Source: Paenibacillus taichungensis
GTDB taxonomy: Bacteria; Bacillota; Bacilli; Paenibacillales; Paenibacillaceae
DNA: 64,000 bases
Direction: 5' to 3'
NCBI RefSeq assembly: GCF_013359905.1
Contig: NZ_JABMCC010000115.1
Coordinates: 778,870 to 842,869 of the forward strand
Shown piece after piece: positions 35,082 through 44,227 of the stretch. The translations under genes were made by a program, and so were the position numbers. Numbering within the stretch: the first letter of the stretch is position 1; each line of letters starts with the position of its first letter. A model generated the notes under the pieces. It saw only the letters and a list, made by a program, of their open reading frames with translations. It did not search any database and was not told where the DNA came from.

Positions 35082-36044
35082 ATGTTAAAACGAATTTATA
35101 TATGGATTGCACTATGCTCCATGCTGATGCTTGCGGCTTGCGGAACTGAACAGACAAGCAGTCAGGAGGTTAGTTCGTCAGAGGGAACGACGCAAGCGAC
35201 AACGAAAGTCATCACCAATCCAAATGGAGAGGAAGTTACAATCCCCCTTAATCCGCAGCGGATTGTGGATCTGTCCGGCTCAACAGAGGAATTATTGATC
35301 GTTGGCAAAACGCCTGTCGCTACAACCAGCGCCGATTATGGGCAGCAGGATCAGATCACTCCACCCCTTAAAGACAAGTTGGATGCAAATACCGTGGTTC
35401 TGGGGTGGCTGGGCAGCAAATTCAGTATAGAAGCGGTGAATGCGTCGAACCCGGATCTGATCATTCTGGGAAAGGATTTTAATACAGATCAGTATGAAAC
35501 CTTATCCTTAATTGCACCGACAATTGTTTTGCCATACTCGTATTATGATTGGAGAGAACGTCTGACGTTCCTGGCAGATACGTTCGGAGAAGAAACCAAA
35601 AAGGATGAGTTCCTGGCTAAATATGATGCAAAGTCGGCTGAGTGGAAGCAAAAACTTGAATCGGCTGTGAACGGTGAATCTTTTGCGGTCATCGAAACCT
35701 ATCCTAACAATCTGGTGATCTATTCGAATAAAGGTGCGGCAGAGATGTTGTACGGCGAGTGGGGACTAAAACGCACAGAAGGTATTCCTGAGCCCGAAGG
35801 CTGGGGAGGCAAACAGATCAGTATAGAGGCGTTGATCTCCGTCAATCCGGACCAGCTGGTGCTGATGGAGAATAGCGAGAACAAGATGGAAGACAGCAAG
35901 GTGTGGAATAACATGAATGCCGTCAAGGATGGGAAGATTTATAAAATCTCCAGCGTAGATAACTACAATTATTCTTATACGGCTATGGGACGGATGGAAC
36001 TCATGGATCGTTTGGGTAACCTGATTTTGGAAGGACAGAAGTAA
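35082..36044 (+). CDS. Iron-siderophore substrate-binding lipoprotein (FecB/BtuF type)
   Basis: This 320-residue lipoprotein has a signal peptide with lipobox LAAC (lipid-linked Cys about 20), a Ser/Thr-rich linker, and a class III periplasmic-binding fold. The opening VITNPNGEEVTIPLNPQRIVDL, the middle NPDLIILGKDFN and LIAPTIVLPYSYYDWRERL are typical of FecB-type siderophore-binding proteins. AAAAGGAGA precedes the ATG. It captures a ferric siderophore outside the membrane. The only importer encoded with it is the exporter-fold ABC pair, rather than the usual FecCD permease and FecE ATPase. A terminator follows at 36095. Confidence 0.88.
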   Translation: MLKRIYIWIALCSMLMLAACGTEQTSSQEVSSSEGTTQATTKVITNPNGEEVTIPLNPQRIVDLSGSTEELLIVGKTPVATTSADYGQQDQITPPLKDKLDANTVVLGWLGSKFSIEAVNASNPDLIILGKDFNTDQYETLSLIAPTIVLPYSYYDWRERLTFLADTFGEETKKDEFLAKYDAKSAEWKQKLESAVNGESFAVIETYPNNLVIYSNKGAAEMLYGEWGLKRTEGIPEPEGWGGKQISIEALISVNPDQLVLMENSENKMEDSKVWNNMNAVKDGKIYKISSVDNYNYSYTAMGRMELMDRLGNLILEGQK

Positions 36045-36094
36045 CGCTGAATAGAAATATAACAAAAGATTTAAAAGTTAAAAGGTTCGCCATG

Positions 36095-36128
36095 AAAAGG
36101 CTTCTCAACAAAAGTTGAGGAGCCTTTC
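36095..36128 (+). terminator. Terminator of the iron-uptake operon
   Basis: AAAAGGCTTCTCAAC, loop AAAA, GTTGAGGAGCCTTT form a stem of about 14 bp with one mismatch, then TTTCTCG. The T-run is short, but the position 50 bp after the stop codon fits. Confidence 0.75.
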
Positions 36129-36239
36129 TCGATTCCTTGAATAGGATGATTAAGAACTTAATGGAATATTTTTCTGTTATACTACATGGATATGTGTCTA
36201 CATACATTCAACTAAATCCATATGAAAGGAGGCATTCAT

Positions 36240-36638
36240 TTGAGAGAAGCAGGTTTTTGGGTTAGATTAGGAGCAAACTTGTTAGATGGAATTATTGTTT
36301 CAATCCCTTTAGCCATTATTGTAGGTGTACTGACTGGAAATTATGATAATGACGAGCCTTTAGCTAAACTACTGAGTGGATTATATTCCATTTTATTACC
36401 TGTATTATGGAGTGGCCGAACGATAGGAAAACGTATTTGCGGAATTCGAATTCGAAAATACGATACACATGAGCCCCCTGGAATTGGAACCATGCTCATG
36501 CGAGTTGTTGTTGCAGGACTGGTATATGGAATCACATTTGGCATTGGTTTCATTGCGAGTGTCATCATGGTTGCTGTACGAGAAGACAAACGTGCAATAC
36601 ATGATTTTATCGCAGGTACCGAAGTTGTTTGGGACTAA
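36240..36638 (+). CDS. RDD-family membrane protein
   Basis: This small integral membrane protein of 132 residues has the RDD topology: REAGFWVRLGANLLDGIIV contains the Arg and the Asp-Gly of the first helix, two further hydrophobic helices follow, then GRTIGKRICGIRI, and AIHDFIAGTEVV closes the domain. The function of stand-alone RDD proteins is mostly unknown; some act in ion or osmolyte exchange. The start is most likely the TTG at 36240, which follows AAAGGAGG by eight bases; the in-frame ATG at 36222 sits upstream of that ribosome binding site. It is a single gene with its own terminator at 36706. Confidence 0.85.
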   Translation: MREAGFWVRLGANLLDGIIVSIPLAIIVGVLTGNYDNDEPLAKLLSGLYSILLPVLWSGRTIGKRICGIRIRKYDTHEPPGIGTMLMRVVVAGLVYGITFGIGFIASVIMVAVREDKRAIHDFIAGTEVVWD

Positions 36639-36705
36639 AAATGCGAAGGTAATCCCCGGCACAAATATTGTTTATGTTCCAATCCACTCATATTCACACA
36701 CGTTA

Positions 36706-36739
36706 CAGACGATGAACCTTGTTCATGGTCTGTTTTTTT
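36706..36739 (+). terminator. Terminator after the RDD gene
   Basis: CAGAC-G-ATGAAC, loop CTT, GTTCAT-G-GTCTG is followed by TTTTTTT. It lies in the 319-bp gap before the sugar ABC operon. The rest of the gap holds the operon promoter region, with no other structure noted. Confidence 0.88.
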
Positions 36740-36957
36740 GTGCTGCCATAAGTACAGTCACAAACCCGCGCCAACACTGCAAAATCAAGGCATGGCAGAA
36801 GATTATATAGAGAATTCGTCTATCGTTTTGGCTAAATGATCATTTGGTTCTGACGAAATCAACATGTCATTTCATCTTTTGCGAATATCGCTACAATGCG
36901 CTCTCCCTTACTCTGAGGTAGAGCACAGACATTCCCAAAAGGTGGAGGATAAGGTCC

Positions 36958-38583
36958 ATGAGAAGAAAAGTGTTATCTACGAGTTTGATGATCCTGTTAT
37001 TAGGTACAACGATCCTGGGGTGTTCGTCCGGAGACAGTAAAACGGGCGATGCTGAAAAAGGCACACCAAGCGGATCAACGGAAGCAACAACCTATCCAAT
37101 TCAAACGGATAAGACGCTTACGTACTGGGGTGAAATTAACGGAAACTTGATCGGGGTCAAAAATTCGCACAGCGAAATTCCATTCTTTCAAAAATGGCAG
37201 GAAAAAACCGGCGTGCCACTCAAATTCACGGCACCACCGACCGGTCAGGTCAGAGAATCCTTTAACGTGATGCTGGCTTCCGGGGATTTGCCTGACATGC
37301 TGGAGTACAATTTTATCGGAGATTTCCCTGGTGGACCGGAGAAAGCCATCAATGATGGTTATATCCTCAAGCTGAACGATCTGATTGACCAGTATGCTCC
37401 GAATCTGAAGAAATACCTGCAGGACAATCCGGACATCGACAAGATGGTCAAAACGGACAGTGGTAGCTACTATGTATTCCCGTTCATTCGGGGAGATGAG
37501 TATCTTCGTGTCTTCCAGGGACCAATCATTCGTAAGGATTGGCTGGATGAGCTGGGACTGCCTGTTCCGGAAACGATTGATGAGTGGACAACAACTCTGA
37601 GAGCCTTCAAAGAGAAAAAAGGCGCAGCCGCTCCGTTCTCTGTTGTAAGTAAGCCACGATTCTTTAACGATTCCGGTAATGGTGCTTTCCTGGGCGCCTT
37701 CGGTGTAAACCGTGGATTCTATCAGGAAGACGGACAGATCAAATTTGGTCCTGCGGAAGAAGGTTTCAAAGAATACTTGAAGTTATTCCAGGAATGGTAC
37801 AAAGAAGGCTTGATTGATAAAAACATCTCAACAGCGGATACCAAATCCGTTGACGGTAACCTCGCTTCGGGTGCTACTGGCGCTAGTGTCGGTAACGCAG
37901 GCGGAGGTATTGGCAAATGGCAACCGCTCGTAGAAGCAAATGATCCGGATGCCGTTCTGGTCGCCGCACCATATCCGGTACTTAACAAAGGGGATATTCC
38001 TAAATTCGGCCAGCTTAACCAGGGTTATGCCTCGGAAGGTACGGTTGCCATCACAACAGCAGCCAAGGACCCGGAACTTGCCGTTCGCATGCTGGATTAC
38101 GGCTATAGTGAGGAAGGGCACATGTTCTTCAACTTCGGTGAAGAGGGTGTCAGCTATAACTTGGAAGGAGATTATCCGAAATTCACGGACTTGTTGCTAA
38201 AGAATCCGGATAAACTCGCTCCTGCACAAGCGATTTCACTATATGCCCGCAGCAGCTATAACGGTCCATTCGTTCAAGACAAACGTTATGCCGAGCAGTT
38301 CTTTGCATTACAGACTCAGCGTGATGCCATTGATGTATGGAAGAATACACAGGCCGCCAAATATAATCTGCCTTCAATCACACCTACACCTGAAGAGAGC
38401 TCCGAATACGCGACCATCATGAATGATATCAACACACTCGTCGATGAGATGACCATCAAGATCATTCTGGGTAACGAACCAGTGGATCAATTCGAGAGCT
38501 ATGTCGCGAAAATGAAATCGTTACATCTGGATCGAGCTATTGAAATCCAAACAGCAGCACTCGAACGCTACAACAACCGGTAA
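36958..38583 (+). CDS. Carbohydrate ABC transporter solute-binding lipoprotein (LplA type)
   Basis: This 541-residue lipoprotein has a signal peptide with lipobox ILGC (Cys about 22) and a Gly/Ser/Thr linker before a family 1 (type 3 / LplA-like) binding fold. The recognisable core includes LTYWGEINGN, the GDLPDM loop, PGGPEKAINDGYILKLNDLI and FQGPIIRKDWLDELGLPVPE. The size exceeds the classic ~420-residue proteins and fits the LplA/YtcQ group, which imports uronate-containing or complex oligosaccharides. GTGGAGGAT precedes the ATG. Two permease genes follow and the ATPase is not encoded nearby, as is usual when a shared MsmX-type ATPase is used. A paralog lies at 44228. Confidence 0.9.
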   Translation: MRRKVLSTSLMILLLGTTILGCSSGDSKTGDAEKGTPSGSTEATTYPIQTDKTLTYWGEINGNLIGVKNSHSEIPFFQKWQEKTGVPLKFTAPPTGQVRESFNVMLASGDLPDMLEYNFIGDFPGGPEKAINDGYILKLNDLIDQYAPNLKKYLQDNPDIDKMVKTDSGSYYVFPFIRGDEYLRVFQGPIIRKDWLDELGLPVPETIDEWTTTLRAFKEKKGAAAPFSVVSKPRFFNDSGNGAFLGAFGVNRGFYQEDGQIKFGPAEEGFKEYLKLFQEWYKEGLIDKNISTADTKSVDGNLASGATGASVGNAGGGIGKWQPLVEANDPDAVLVAAPYPVLNKGDIPKFGQLNQGYASEGTVAITTAAKDPELAVRMLDYGYSEEGHMFFNFGEEGVSYNLEGDYPKFTDLLLKNPDKLAPAQAISLYARSSYNGPFVQDKRYAEQFFALQTQRDAIDVWKNTQAAKYNLPSITPTPEESSEYATIMNDINTLVDEMTIKIILGNEPVDQFESYVAKMKSLHLDRAIEIQTAALERYNNR

Positions 38584-38592
38584 TTGTAAAAG

Positions 38593-38612
38593 GGGAGGGC
38601 TCTAGCCCTCCC
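38593..38612 (+). promoter_or_regulatory. Intercistronic hairpin between binding-protein and permease genes
   Basis: GGGAGGGC, loop TCTA, GCCCTCCC is a perfect 8-bp GC-rich stem directly after the binding-protein stop and 28 bp before the permease start. No T-run follows. Such hairpins stabilise the upstream mRNA and lower permease expression compared with the binding protein. Confidence 0.65.
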
Positions 38613-38639
38613 GATTGAAAAGAGGTGAAAAGGTACATC

Positions 38640-39563
38640 ATGAGCAATCGTCAATCCTTTAGAAGCCGGTTCGTGCGGGACTTCATGATGAACAAGTATT
38701 TGTACATCATGATGATTCCCGTTATTGGATATTATTTAATATTTCATTACGGTCCGATGTACGGCGCAATTATTGCCTTTAAAGATTATTCTCCGATGAA
38801 GGGTATTTTGGGGAGTGATTGGGTTGGGCTGAAGCACTTTGAAGAGTTTTTCAACAGTTATTATTTCTTGCGTGTTCTGAAGAACACCCTTCTTATCAGT
38901 TTGTACACACTGGTCTTCGAATTCCCCGCACCGATTATTCTGGCGCTGCTCATTAATGAAGTACGCAAGCGCACGTTCAAGCGGGTCGTTCAGACGATAA
39001 CGTATATGCCTTATTTCATCTCTCTCGTCGTCATATGCGGTATTATTACAGACTTCACGAACGCGGATGGTCTAATCAACCGTCTGATCATGATGCTTGG
39101 ATATGACGGTCAGGCGATGCTGCAAAAGCCGGAGCTGTTCCGTCCGATCTATGTTCTGTCTGAAATATGGCAGCGGATCGGTTGGGAATCCATTATCTAT
39201 ATTGCTGCGTTGATGAGCATCGACCTGGAGCAGTATGAAGCGGCTAAGATAGACGGAGCGAGCCGTCTCAAGCAAATGTTTCACATTACGCTACCCGGAT
39301 TGCTGCCTATTATTACGATCATGTTCATTCTCCGGATGGGTAATATGCTGAATGTCGGGTTCGAGAAAATCATTCTCCTTTATAATCCGGTGACCTATGA
39401 AACGGCTGACGTAATCTCCTCCTTCGTATATCGAAAGGGATTGTTGGAGTTCGGATGGAGTTACAGCTCGGCAGTTGGTCTATTTAACTCGGTGATCAAT
39501 CTCGTTCTTCTGATTTCGGCGAACTATATCAGCCGCAGAGTGAGTCAAAACAGCTTATGGTGA
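38640..39563 (+). CDS. Sugar ABC transporter permease (LplB type)
   Basis: This inner-membrane permease of 307 residues has six predicted helices. YLYIMMIPVIGYYLIFHYGPMYG near the N-terminus is characteristic of LplB-type permeases (given here only as a helix description: residues about 23-45). The EAA coupling loop with the ATPase is YEAAKIDGASRLKQMFHITL. ATG 38640 is preferred over an in-frame GTG at 38625, which overlaps the AGAGGTG ribosome binding site. It forms the channel with the next gene product and ends 10 bp before it. Confidence 0.9.
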   Translation: MSNRQSFRSRFVRDFMMNKYLYIMMIPVIGYYLIFHYGPMYGAIIAFKDYSPMKGILGSDWVGLKHFEEFFNSYYFLRVLKNTLLISLYTLVFEFPAPIILALLINEVRKRTFKRVVQTITYMPYFISLVVICGIITDFTNADGLINRLIMMLGYDGQAMLQKPELFRPIYVLSEIWQRIGWESIIYIAALMSIDLEQYEAAKIDGASRLKQMFHITLPGLLPIITIMFILRMGNMLNVGFEKIILLYNPVTYETADVISSFVYRKGLLEFGWSYSSAVGLFNSVINLVLLISANYISRRVSQNSLW

Positions 39564-39573
39564 GGTGGTAACT

Positions 39574-40455
39574 TTGATTAAGGAAAGCGGTTGGTTTGAC
39601 CGAATCTTTACGATCTTCAATTATACGTTTCTAATCCTGCTCGTCATCGTCACATTGTATCCACTGCTCTACGTGTTATTTGCGTCCTTAAGTGATTCGG
39701 CGCAGCTGTTAGCAAACAAAGGCCTCCTGTGGAAGCCGGTCGGCTTTAGTCTGGAAGCATACAAGAGTGTACTTGCCAATCCAGGTATAGCCACAGGTTT
39801 CCGCAATACATTGTTTATTCTTGTGTTCGGCGTTATCGTCAACCTGTTCATGACTGCGCTTGGTGCATATGTGCTATCCCGTAAAAACGTGATGTGGAAC
39901 AAGGTGTTCATGTTCTTTATCGTGTTCACGATGTTCTTTGGCGGCGGGTTGATTCCACTGTACCTGGTCGTAAAAGGTGTTGGCCTGTTAGATACATTGT
40001 GGTCGACCATTCTGCCTTTTGCCATCAGCACGTTTAACCTGATCATCATGCGAACGTCATTTATGGGCATTCCGGACAGCCTGGAAGAGTCGGCCAAGAT
40101 TGATGGAGCGAATCACTTCACCATTTTGTTCCGTATCATTATTCCGTTGTCCATGCCCGTCATTGCCGTGATGATTCTGTATTACGCGGTCGATAAGTGG
40201 AACGGGTGGTTCTATGCATCAGTATTTATCAAAAGCCGAGAACTGTTCCCATTGCAATTGGTGCTGCGTGAGATTCTGATCGCCAATTCTACAGAGAGCA
40301 TGTCGGCCGGTGCATCGGCTGGGGATCGCTTCCAGATCGGGGAAACCATCAAGTATGCGACGATTATGGTAGCGACGATACCCATCCTGTGCATCTATCC
40401 GTTTTTGCAGCGCTTTTTCGTGAAAGGTGTCATGGTTGGTTCATTGAAAGGTTAA
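39574..40455 (+). CDS. Carbohydrate ABC transporter permease (YtcP type)
   Basis: This is the second permease subunit, of 293 residues, with six hydrophobic helices. The EAA motif is LEESAKIDGANHFTILFRII, and the family-typical FGGGLIPLYLVVKGVGLLDT (YtcP/CUT1 group) lies near 115-135. TTG at 39574 follows TGAGGTGG and is the likely start; a GTG at 39565 lies inside that ribosome binding site. It is translated just after the LplB-type gene and followed after 39 bp by the GH88 gene, so transport and intracellular hydrolysis are coexpressed. Confidence 0.9.
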   Translation: MIKESGWFDRIFTIFNYTFLILLVIVTLYPLLYVLFASLSDSAQLLANKGLLWKPVGFSLEAYKSVLANPGIATGFRNTLFILVFGVIVNLFMTALGAYVLSRKNVMWNKVFMFFIVFTMFFGGGLIPLYLVVKGVGLLDTLWSTILPFAISTFNLIIMRTSFMGIPDSLEESAKIDGANHFTILFRIIIPLSMPVIAVMILYYAVDKWNGWFYASVFIKSRELFPLQLVLREILIANSTESMSAGASAGDRFQIGETIKYATIMVATIPILCIYPFLQRFFVKGVMVGSLKG

Positions 40456-40494
40456 ATCAGAGTATTGAAGAACGGTAAGGAGGTATGAGGTTAC

Positions 40495-41616
40495 ATGAGC
40501 GTATTAAATGAAGTGAACAAGGACGTGTGGGATCAGATTAAAAGTAAAGCCGATCAGATGCTTGCAGCCATAGGTGAAAAGTCTCCGCATGTCGCAGGAG
40601 CAAATGGCATCTATGACGACATGAGAATCGATTGGTGGACCTCGGGATTCTGGCCGGGCATATTATGGATTGTGTACGATATGACGGGTGATGAGAAATA
40701 TAAAGAGGCTGCATGGAATTGGGATGAGCGACTATCGGAACGTTTTCTAGAAAACAACTACTTTGATCACGACGTGGGCTTTCATTTCCTGCCTACGGCT
40801 GTCATCAAATACAAGCTCACCGGTGATACCGATGCCGCAAGGCGTGCCTTATTTGCCGCCAACTTTCTGGCTGGCCGTTTCAATACCAAAGGCGGCTTCA
40901 TCCGGGCTTGGAATGGAGACATGCTGGGCTGGTCGATCATCGACACCATGATGAACCTGTCATTGCTCTTCTGGGCGTCTGAGGAAAGTGGAGATCCTCG
41001 TTTCAGCCATATCGCCAAAGCTCATGCGGATATGGTCATGAAGCAATTTGTGCGGGAAGATGGTTCTGTGCATCATATCATTCGATTTGATCCCGAGACA
41101 GGTGAACGGACAGAAGCGATAGGTGGACAGGGAGCGGCGCCGGATTCGGCATGGAGTCGGGGAGCGGCGTGGGCTTTATATGGATTAACGAATACGTATC
41201 GTTATACAGAGGACCCGTCATATCTGGATGCTGCACAGCGTGTGGCGAACTTCTTCATTTCCAGCCTGCCCGAGGATAGCGTTCCGCATTGGGATTTCCG
41301 TGCTGAGCCCGAAGAAGGGGAGGAGATCCCACGAGACAGCTCCGCTGGTGCCATTGCTGCTTCCGGATTGCTTGAGCTTGCAGATGTTCTTCCTGATCCA
41401 GAAGGCAGACTCTATGCCACCGTTGCCAAACGTATCCTGAGTTCCCTGCGGGATCATTATGGAACCTGGGATCTTCCTGAGCACGAAGGTATGCTTCTCG
41501 AGGGAACCGGTCATAAACCGGCAGGTCAGAACGTAAACGTCTCGCTCATTTACGGTGACTATTTCTACGTCGAGGCGAGTGCCAAACTAAACGGTTGGAA
41601 GCATCGCATTTTCTAA
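40495..41616 (+). CDS. GH88 unsaturated glucuronyl hydrolase
   Basis: It hydrates and removes the 4,5-unsaturated uronic acid that polysaccharide lyases leave at the non-reducing end of oligosaccharides. The 373-residue protein has the (alpha/alpha)6-barrel hallmarks of GH88: WWTSGFWPGILWI, DHDVGFHFLPTAV with Asp93, SIIDTMMNL with Asp150, and DSAWSRGAAWALYG. Asp93 and Asp150 correspond by local alignment to the catalytic Asp88 and Asp149 of Bacillus sp. GL1 UGL. There is no signal peptide, so it acts on imported lyase products delivered by the upstream ABC system. This links the operon to a lyase, possibly the secreted beta-helix protein at 46 kb. Whether the source polymer is a glycosaminoglycan, xanthan, gellan or other is open. 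Confidence 0.92.
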   Translation: MSVLNEVNKDVWDQIKSKADQMLAAIGEKSPHVAGANGIYDDMRIDWWTSGFWPGILWIVYDMTGDEKYKEAAWNWDERLSERFLENNYFDHDVGFHFLPTAVIKYKLTGDTDAARRALFAANFLAGRFNTKGGFIRAWNGDMLGWSIIDTMMNLSLLFWASEESGDPRFSHIAKAHADMVMKQFVREDGSVHHIIRFDPETGERTEAIGGQGAAPDSAWSRGAAWALYGLTNTYRYTEDPSYLDAAQRVANFFISSLPEDSVPHWDFRAEPEEGEEIPRDSSAGAIAASGLLELADVLPDPEGRLYATVAKRILSSLRDHYGTWDLPEHEGMLLEGTGHKPAGQNVNVSLIYGDYFYVEASAKLNGWKHRIF

Positions 41617-41651
41617 AAAAATTCTAAGAATATTTAAATAACATTCTCAAC

Positions 41652-41704
41652 TTGATACCGATTTGATACCGAATGCCCGATAGACGAAATTAGTCTATTC
41701 GGGC
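41652..41704 (+). terminator. Direct repeat and terminator-like hairpin after the GH88 gene
   Basis: TTGATACCGA occurs twice in tandem at 11-bp spacing (41652-41661 and 41663-41672). Directly after it, GCCCGATAGAC and GTCTATTCGGGC form a stem with one bulge (41675-41704) with only a weak T-rich end. The hairpin probably ends the transport/GH88 transcript. The helically phased repeats could be a binding site for an AraC-type protein. Confidence 0.5.
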
Positions 41705-41843
41705 TATTTGTGCTTGATTTGACGGGGAAAATCGGTGGTGGCTACCCTTTTTGTCAATCGAATTGAACTTTTTATCTATATCCCAATTGCGCTCTTACCG
41801 TTATAATAAATTCCTGATCCAAACATAGATAATCTACGAAGAG

Positions 41844-44204
41844 TTGGGTGATGAGTTGTTGCTAAACATTCGATATTTGTGGCAAAAACGAGAAAGCATA
41901 ATTGTAACCTGGCTTGTCTCTTACAGTGCTGTTTTGATTGTGCCGATTCTGATCAGTTTGGTTATTTACATGCAAGCAAATGAAACTTTGAAGAGTGAAA
42001 TACATCGAGCCAACGATTCTTTATTGAAGCAGATGCGTTATACGATCGATACACAAGTTGATCTGATGAAACGGTTAAACATGGAAATGACGTGGAGCCC
42101 AAATCTGCAAACGTTGATGTATTCCAATCAGCCGGCCAAAGAGGCGCCGTATACGGCATACCAACTGGTAAAGGAACTCCGTCTCTATAAAACATCCTAC
42201 GCATCCATCGATGAATTCTACGTCGTGTGGAAAAAAGATCAATCCATTCTCCGTTCAGGTAATATTCGGGATATGCGAACGGCATTTCATACCATACATA
42301 ACACAGGTGCAATGTCTTTCGAAGCATGGCGGGATCAGATTCTGGGTACAGAGACGAATCAATTCGTTATACTGCCACATCAGAATGCAGCTCCGGCGGA
42401 GTCTTCCATTGCGTACATTACACGTCTGCCTGATGATTTGAATGGTCAGGAGACCGGTACGGTTGTCGTCATGGCGGATACGCGAAGATTCCAGGAAGCA
42501 ATTGAGAGCATTTCAGGTTTTAGTGATGCCACGCTGCTGATTCTGAACCAGAATAACGAGATTCTGATGAGCAATCATCCGGGGTCAGAGGAATTGAAGC
42601 CATTCATGAATGGCAATCAGGTTCAATTGGATAACGCCAAGGTAGGCAAGTCGGAGATGTTCTACATGGACTCTGCGGTATCCGATCTCAAGTACGCATT
42701 GATTATTCCCAGCAGCCTATATTGGGAAAAGGCAGTGTATGTCCGCAATTTTACGTATATCAGCATCGTAGTGAGTCTCATTAGCGCGGGTGTACTGACC
42801 TGGTTCTTCATGCGCCGGAATTACTCCCCAATCCAACAGCTCGTGGAATCACTAAAAGACAAAAATAGTCAGAACGAACCTGCTGATCGGAACGAACTTC
42901 GGTTTATTCAGAAGGTCATCATGAACACACGTTCAGAAAAGAATGAGATTGCCCAGCAGTTGCAGAAACATCAGCAGGTGCTGCGCTCCAATATGATTAA
43001 TCGGCTTCTCAAAGGCAAACAAGATACGCTTGTGCCTTATGAAGATGCATTCCGTTCATTCCATATGCCGCTGTATTCAAGTGAATTTGCTGTTATCCTA
43101 TTTGTTATCGAGAATGAAGAGAATCTCTATGGAAAGCTGCCAGGTATTGATATCAACGAACGAAACAAGCTAATCCATCTCATTATTTCCAATGTGGTTG
43201 AAGAACTGGCTTCAGAGCGTCAGCACGTCGGATATGTGGCTGAAGTTGATGATATGATGGTCTGCCTTGTAAATATGAAAGCGGATTCTTCGGATTGGAA
43301 CCAGGATCTTCATCACATTGCGGCAGAAGCGCAGCGATTCCTGGAACGTTATGATATGGAATTGACGATCTCCATCAGTGGACGCCATACGTCGTGGATT
43401 GGTATCGCCGAAGCATACCAGGAAGCTGTAGACGCGATGGAATACAAAATGGTGCTTGGCAAAAAAGGTATCATTACCTATGGCGATGTCCGCAGCGATG
43501 CGATGGCGGATGACCCGTTTGGCTACTACTATCCGCTTCAGGTGGAACAGCAGCTTCTTAATTTCATCAAAGCGGGAGATACCGACCAAGCCAGCGCTTA
43601 TATGAACGAGATTACAGAGCGAAATTTTGATAAACCGATTATGTCGCTCACACTTGCGCGTTGCCTGATTTTTAACCTGGTAGGTACAATGATCAAGGCT
43701 ATCAATGATCTGGGGGACAGGGATAACCATACGCTAACCCAATACCCGCATCGGATTGAGGACATTATTGCTGGGGATACCATTCAGGAGATGCAGGAGG
43801 CATTGCAGAACTTGCTTGAGGAGGTATGTTCCTATGCCGCTGACAAACGCGCAACGAATGTATCACAAGAACGTGAGGATTCCCTGCGTCATCTCAGTAC
43901 CCAAGTCACGCAGTATATTGAGAATAACTATACAGACGTGAATTTGAACGTCAACGCCATTGGTGAACATTTTGAGCTGAAGGGCAGTTACTTGTCCAAA
44001 CTCTTCAAGAATCAGACTGGTGAGGGTCTGCTGGACTGCATTCATAAGTGCCGAATCCGACAGGCTAAAGAAATGATTGAACATAAACAGGAATCCATTA
44101 CAGAAATATCCCGAATGGTCGGGTATAACGATGCAGCAACTTTCATCCGGGTATTCAAGAAATACGAAGGCATTACGCCAGGTAAATATAAAGAAATCAG
44201 TTGA
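41844..44204 (+). CDS. Membrane-bound AraC-family sensor/regulator
   Basis: This protein of about 780 residues combines a membrane sensor with DNA binding. TM1 is near residues 20-45 (TWLVSYSAVLIVPILISLVI), an extracytoplasmic sensor domain of about 250 residues follows, and TM2 lies near 310-330 (ISIVVSLISAGVLTWFFM). A cytoplasmic linker precedes the C-terminal AraC double HTH: NVNAIGEHFELKGSYLSKLF and ITEISRMVGYNDAATFIRVF. Such regulators are common in Paenibacillus beside LplA-type transporters and activate them on sensing external sugar. It lies between two binding-protein genes. The start is unresolved: TTG codons at 41844, 41856 and 41859 follow GAAGAG or GGGTGAT. Confidence 0.88.
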   Translation: MGDELLLNIRYLWQKRESIIVTWLVSYSAVLIVPILISLVIYMQANETLKSEIHRANDSLLKQMRYTIDTQVDLMKRLNMEMTWSPNLQTLMYSNQPAKEAPYTAYQLVKELRLYKTSYASIDEFYVVWKKDQSILRSGNIRDMRTAFHTIHNTGAMSFEAWRDQILGTETNQFVILPHQNAAPAESSIAYITRLPDDLNGQETGTVVVMADTRRFQEAIESISGFSDATLLILNQNNEILMSNHPGSEELKPFMNGNQVQLDNAKVGKSEMFYMDSAVSDLKYALIIPSSLYWEKAVYVRNFTYISIVVSLISAGVLTWFFMRRNYSPIQQLVESLKDKNSQNEPADRNELRFIQKVIMNTRSEKNEIAQQLQKHQQVLRSNMINRLLKGKQDTLVPYEDAFRSFHMPLYSSEFAVILFVIENEENLYGKLPGIDINERNKLIHLIISNVVEELASERQHVGYVAEVDDMMVCLVNMKADSSDWNQDLHHIAAEAQRFLERYDMELTISISGRHTSWIGIAEAYQEAVDAMEYKMVLGKKGIITYGDVRSDAMADDPFGYYYPLQVEQQLLNFIKAGDTDQASAYMNEITERNFDKPIMSLTLARCLIFNLVGTMIKAINDLGDRDNHTLTQYPHRIEDIIAGDTIQEMQEALQNLLEEVCSYAADKRATNVSQEREDSLRHLSTQVTQYIENNYTDVNLNVNAIGEHFELKGSYLSKLFKNQTGEGLLDCIHKCRIRQAKEMIEHKQESITEISRMVGYNDAATFIRVFKKYEGITPGKYKEIS

Positions 44205-44227
44205 TTGATTTGAAAGGAGACCGGAAC

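Noticed and set aside
38593..38612. Terminator between binding-protein and permease genes
   Set aside because: The stem is strong but no T-run follows, and the permease gene continues the operon; it is better read as a stabilising hairpin.
41844..44204. Hybrid histidine kinase
   Set aside because: Two membrane segments and an outer sensor suggest a kinase, but there are no H-box or ATPase motifs; the C-terminus is an AraC HTH.
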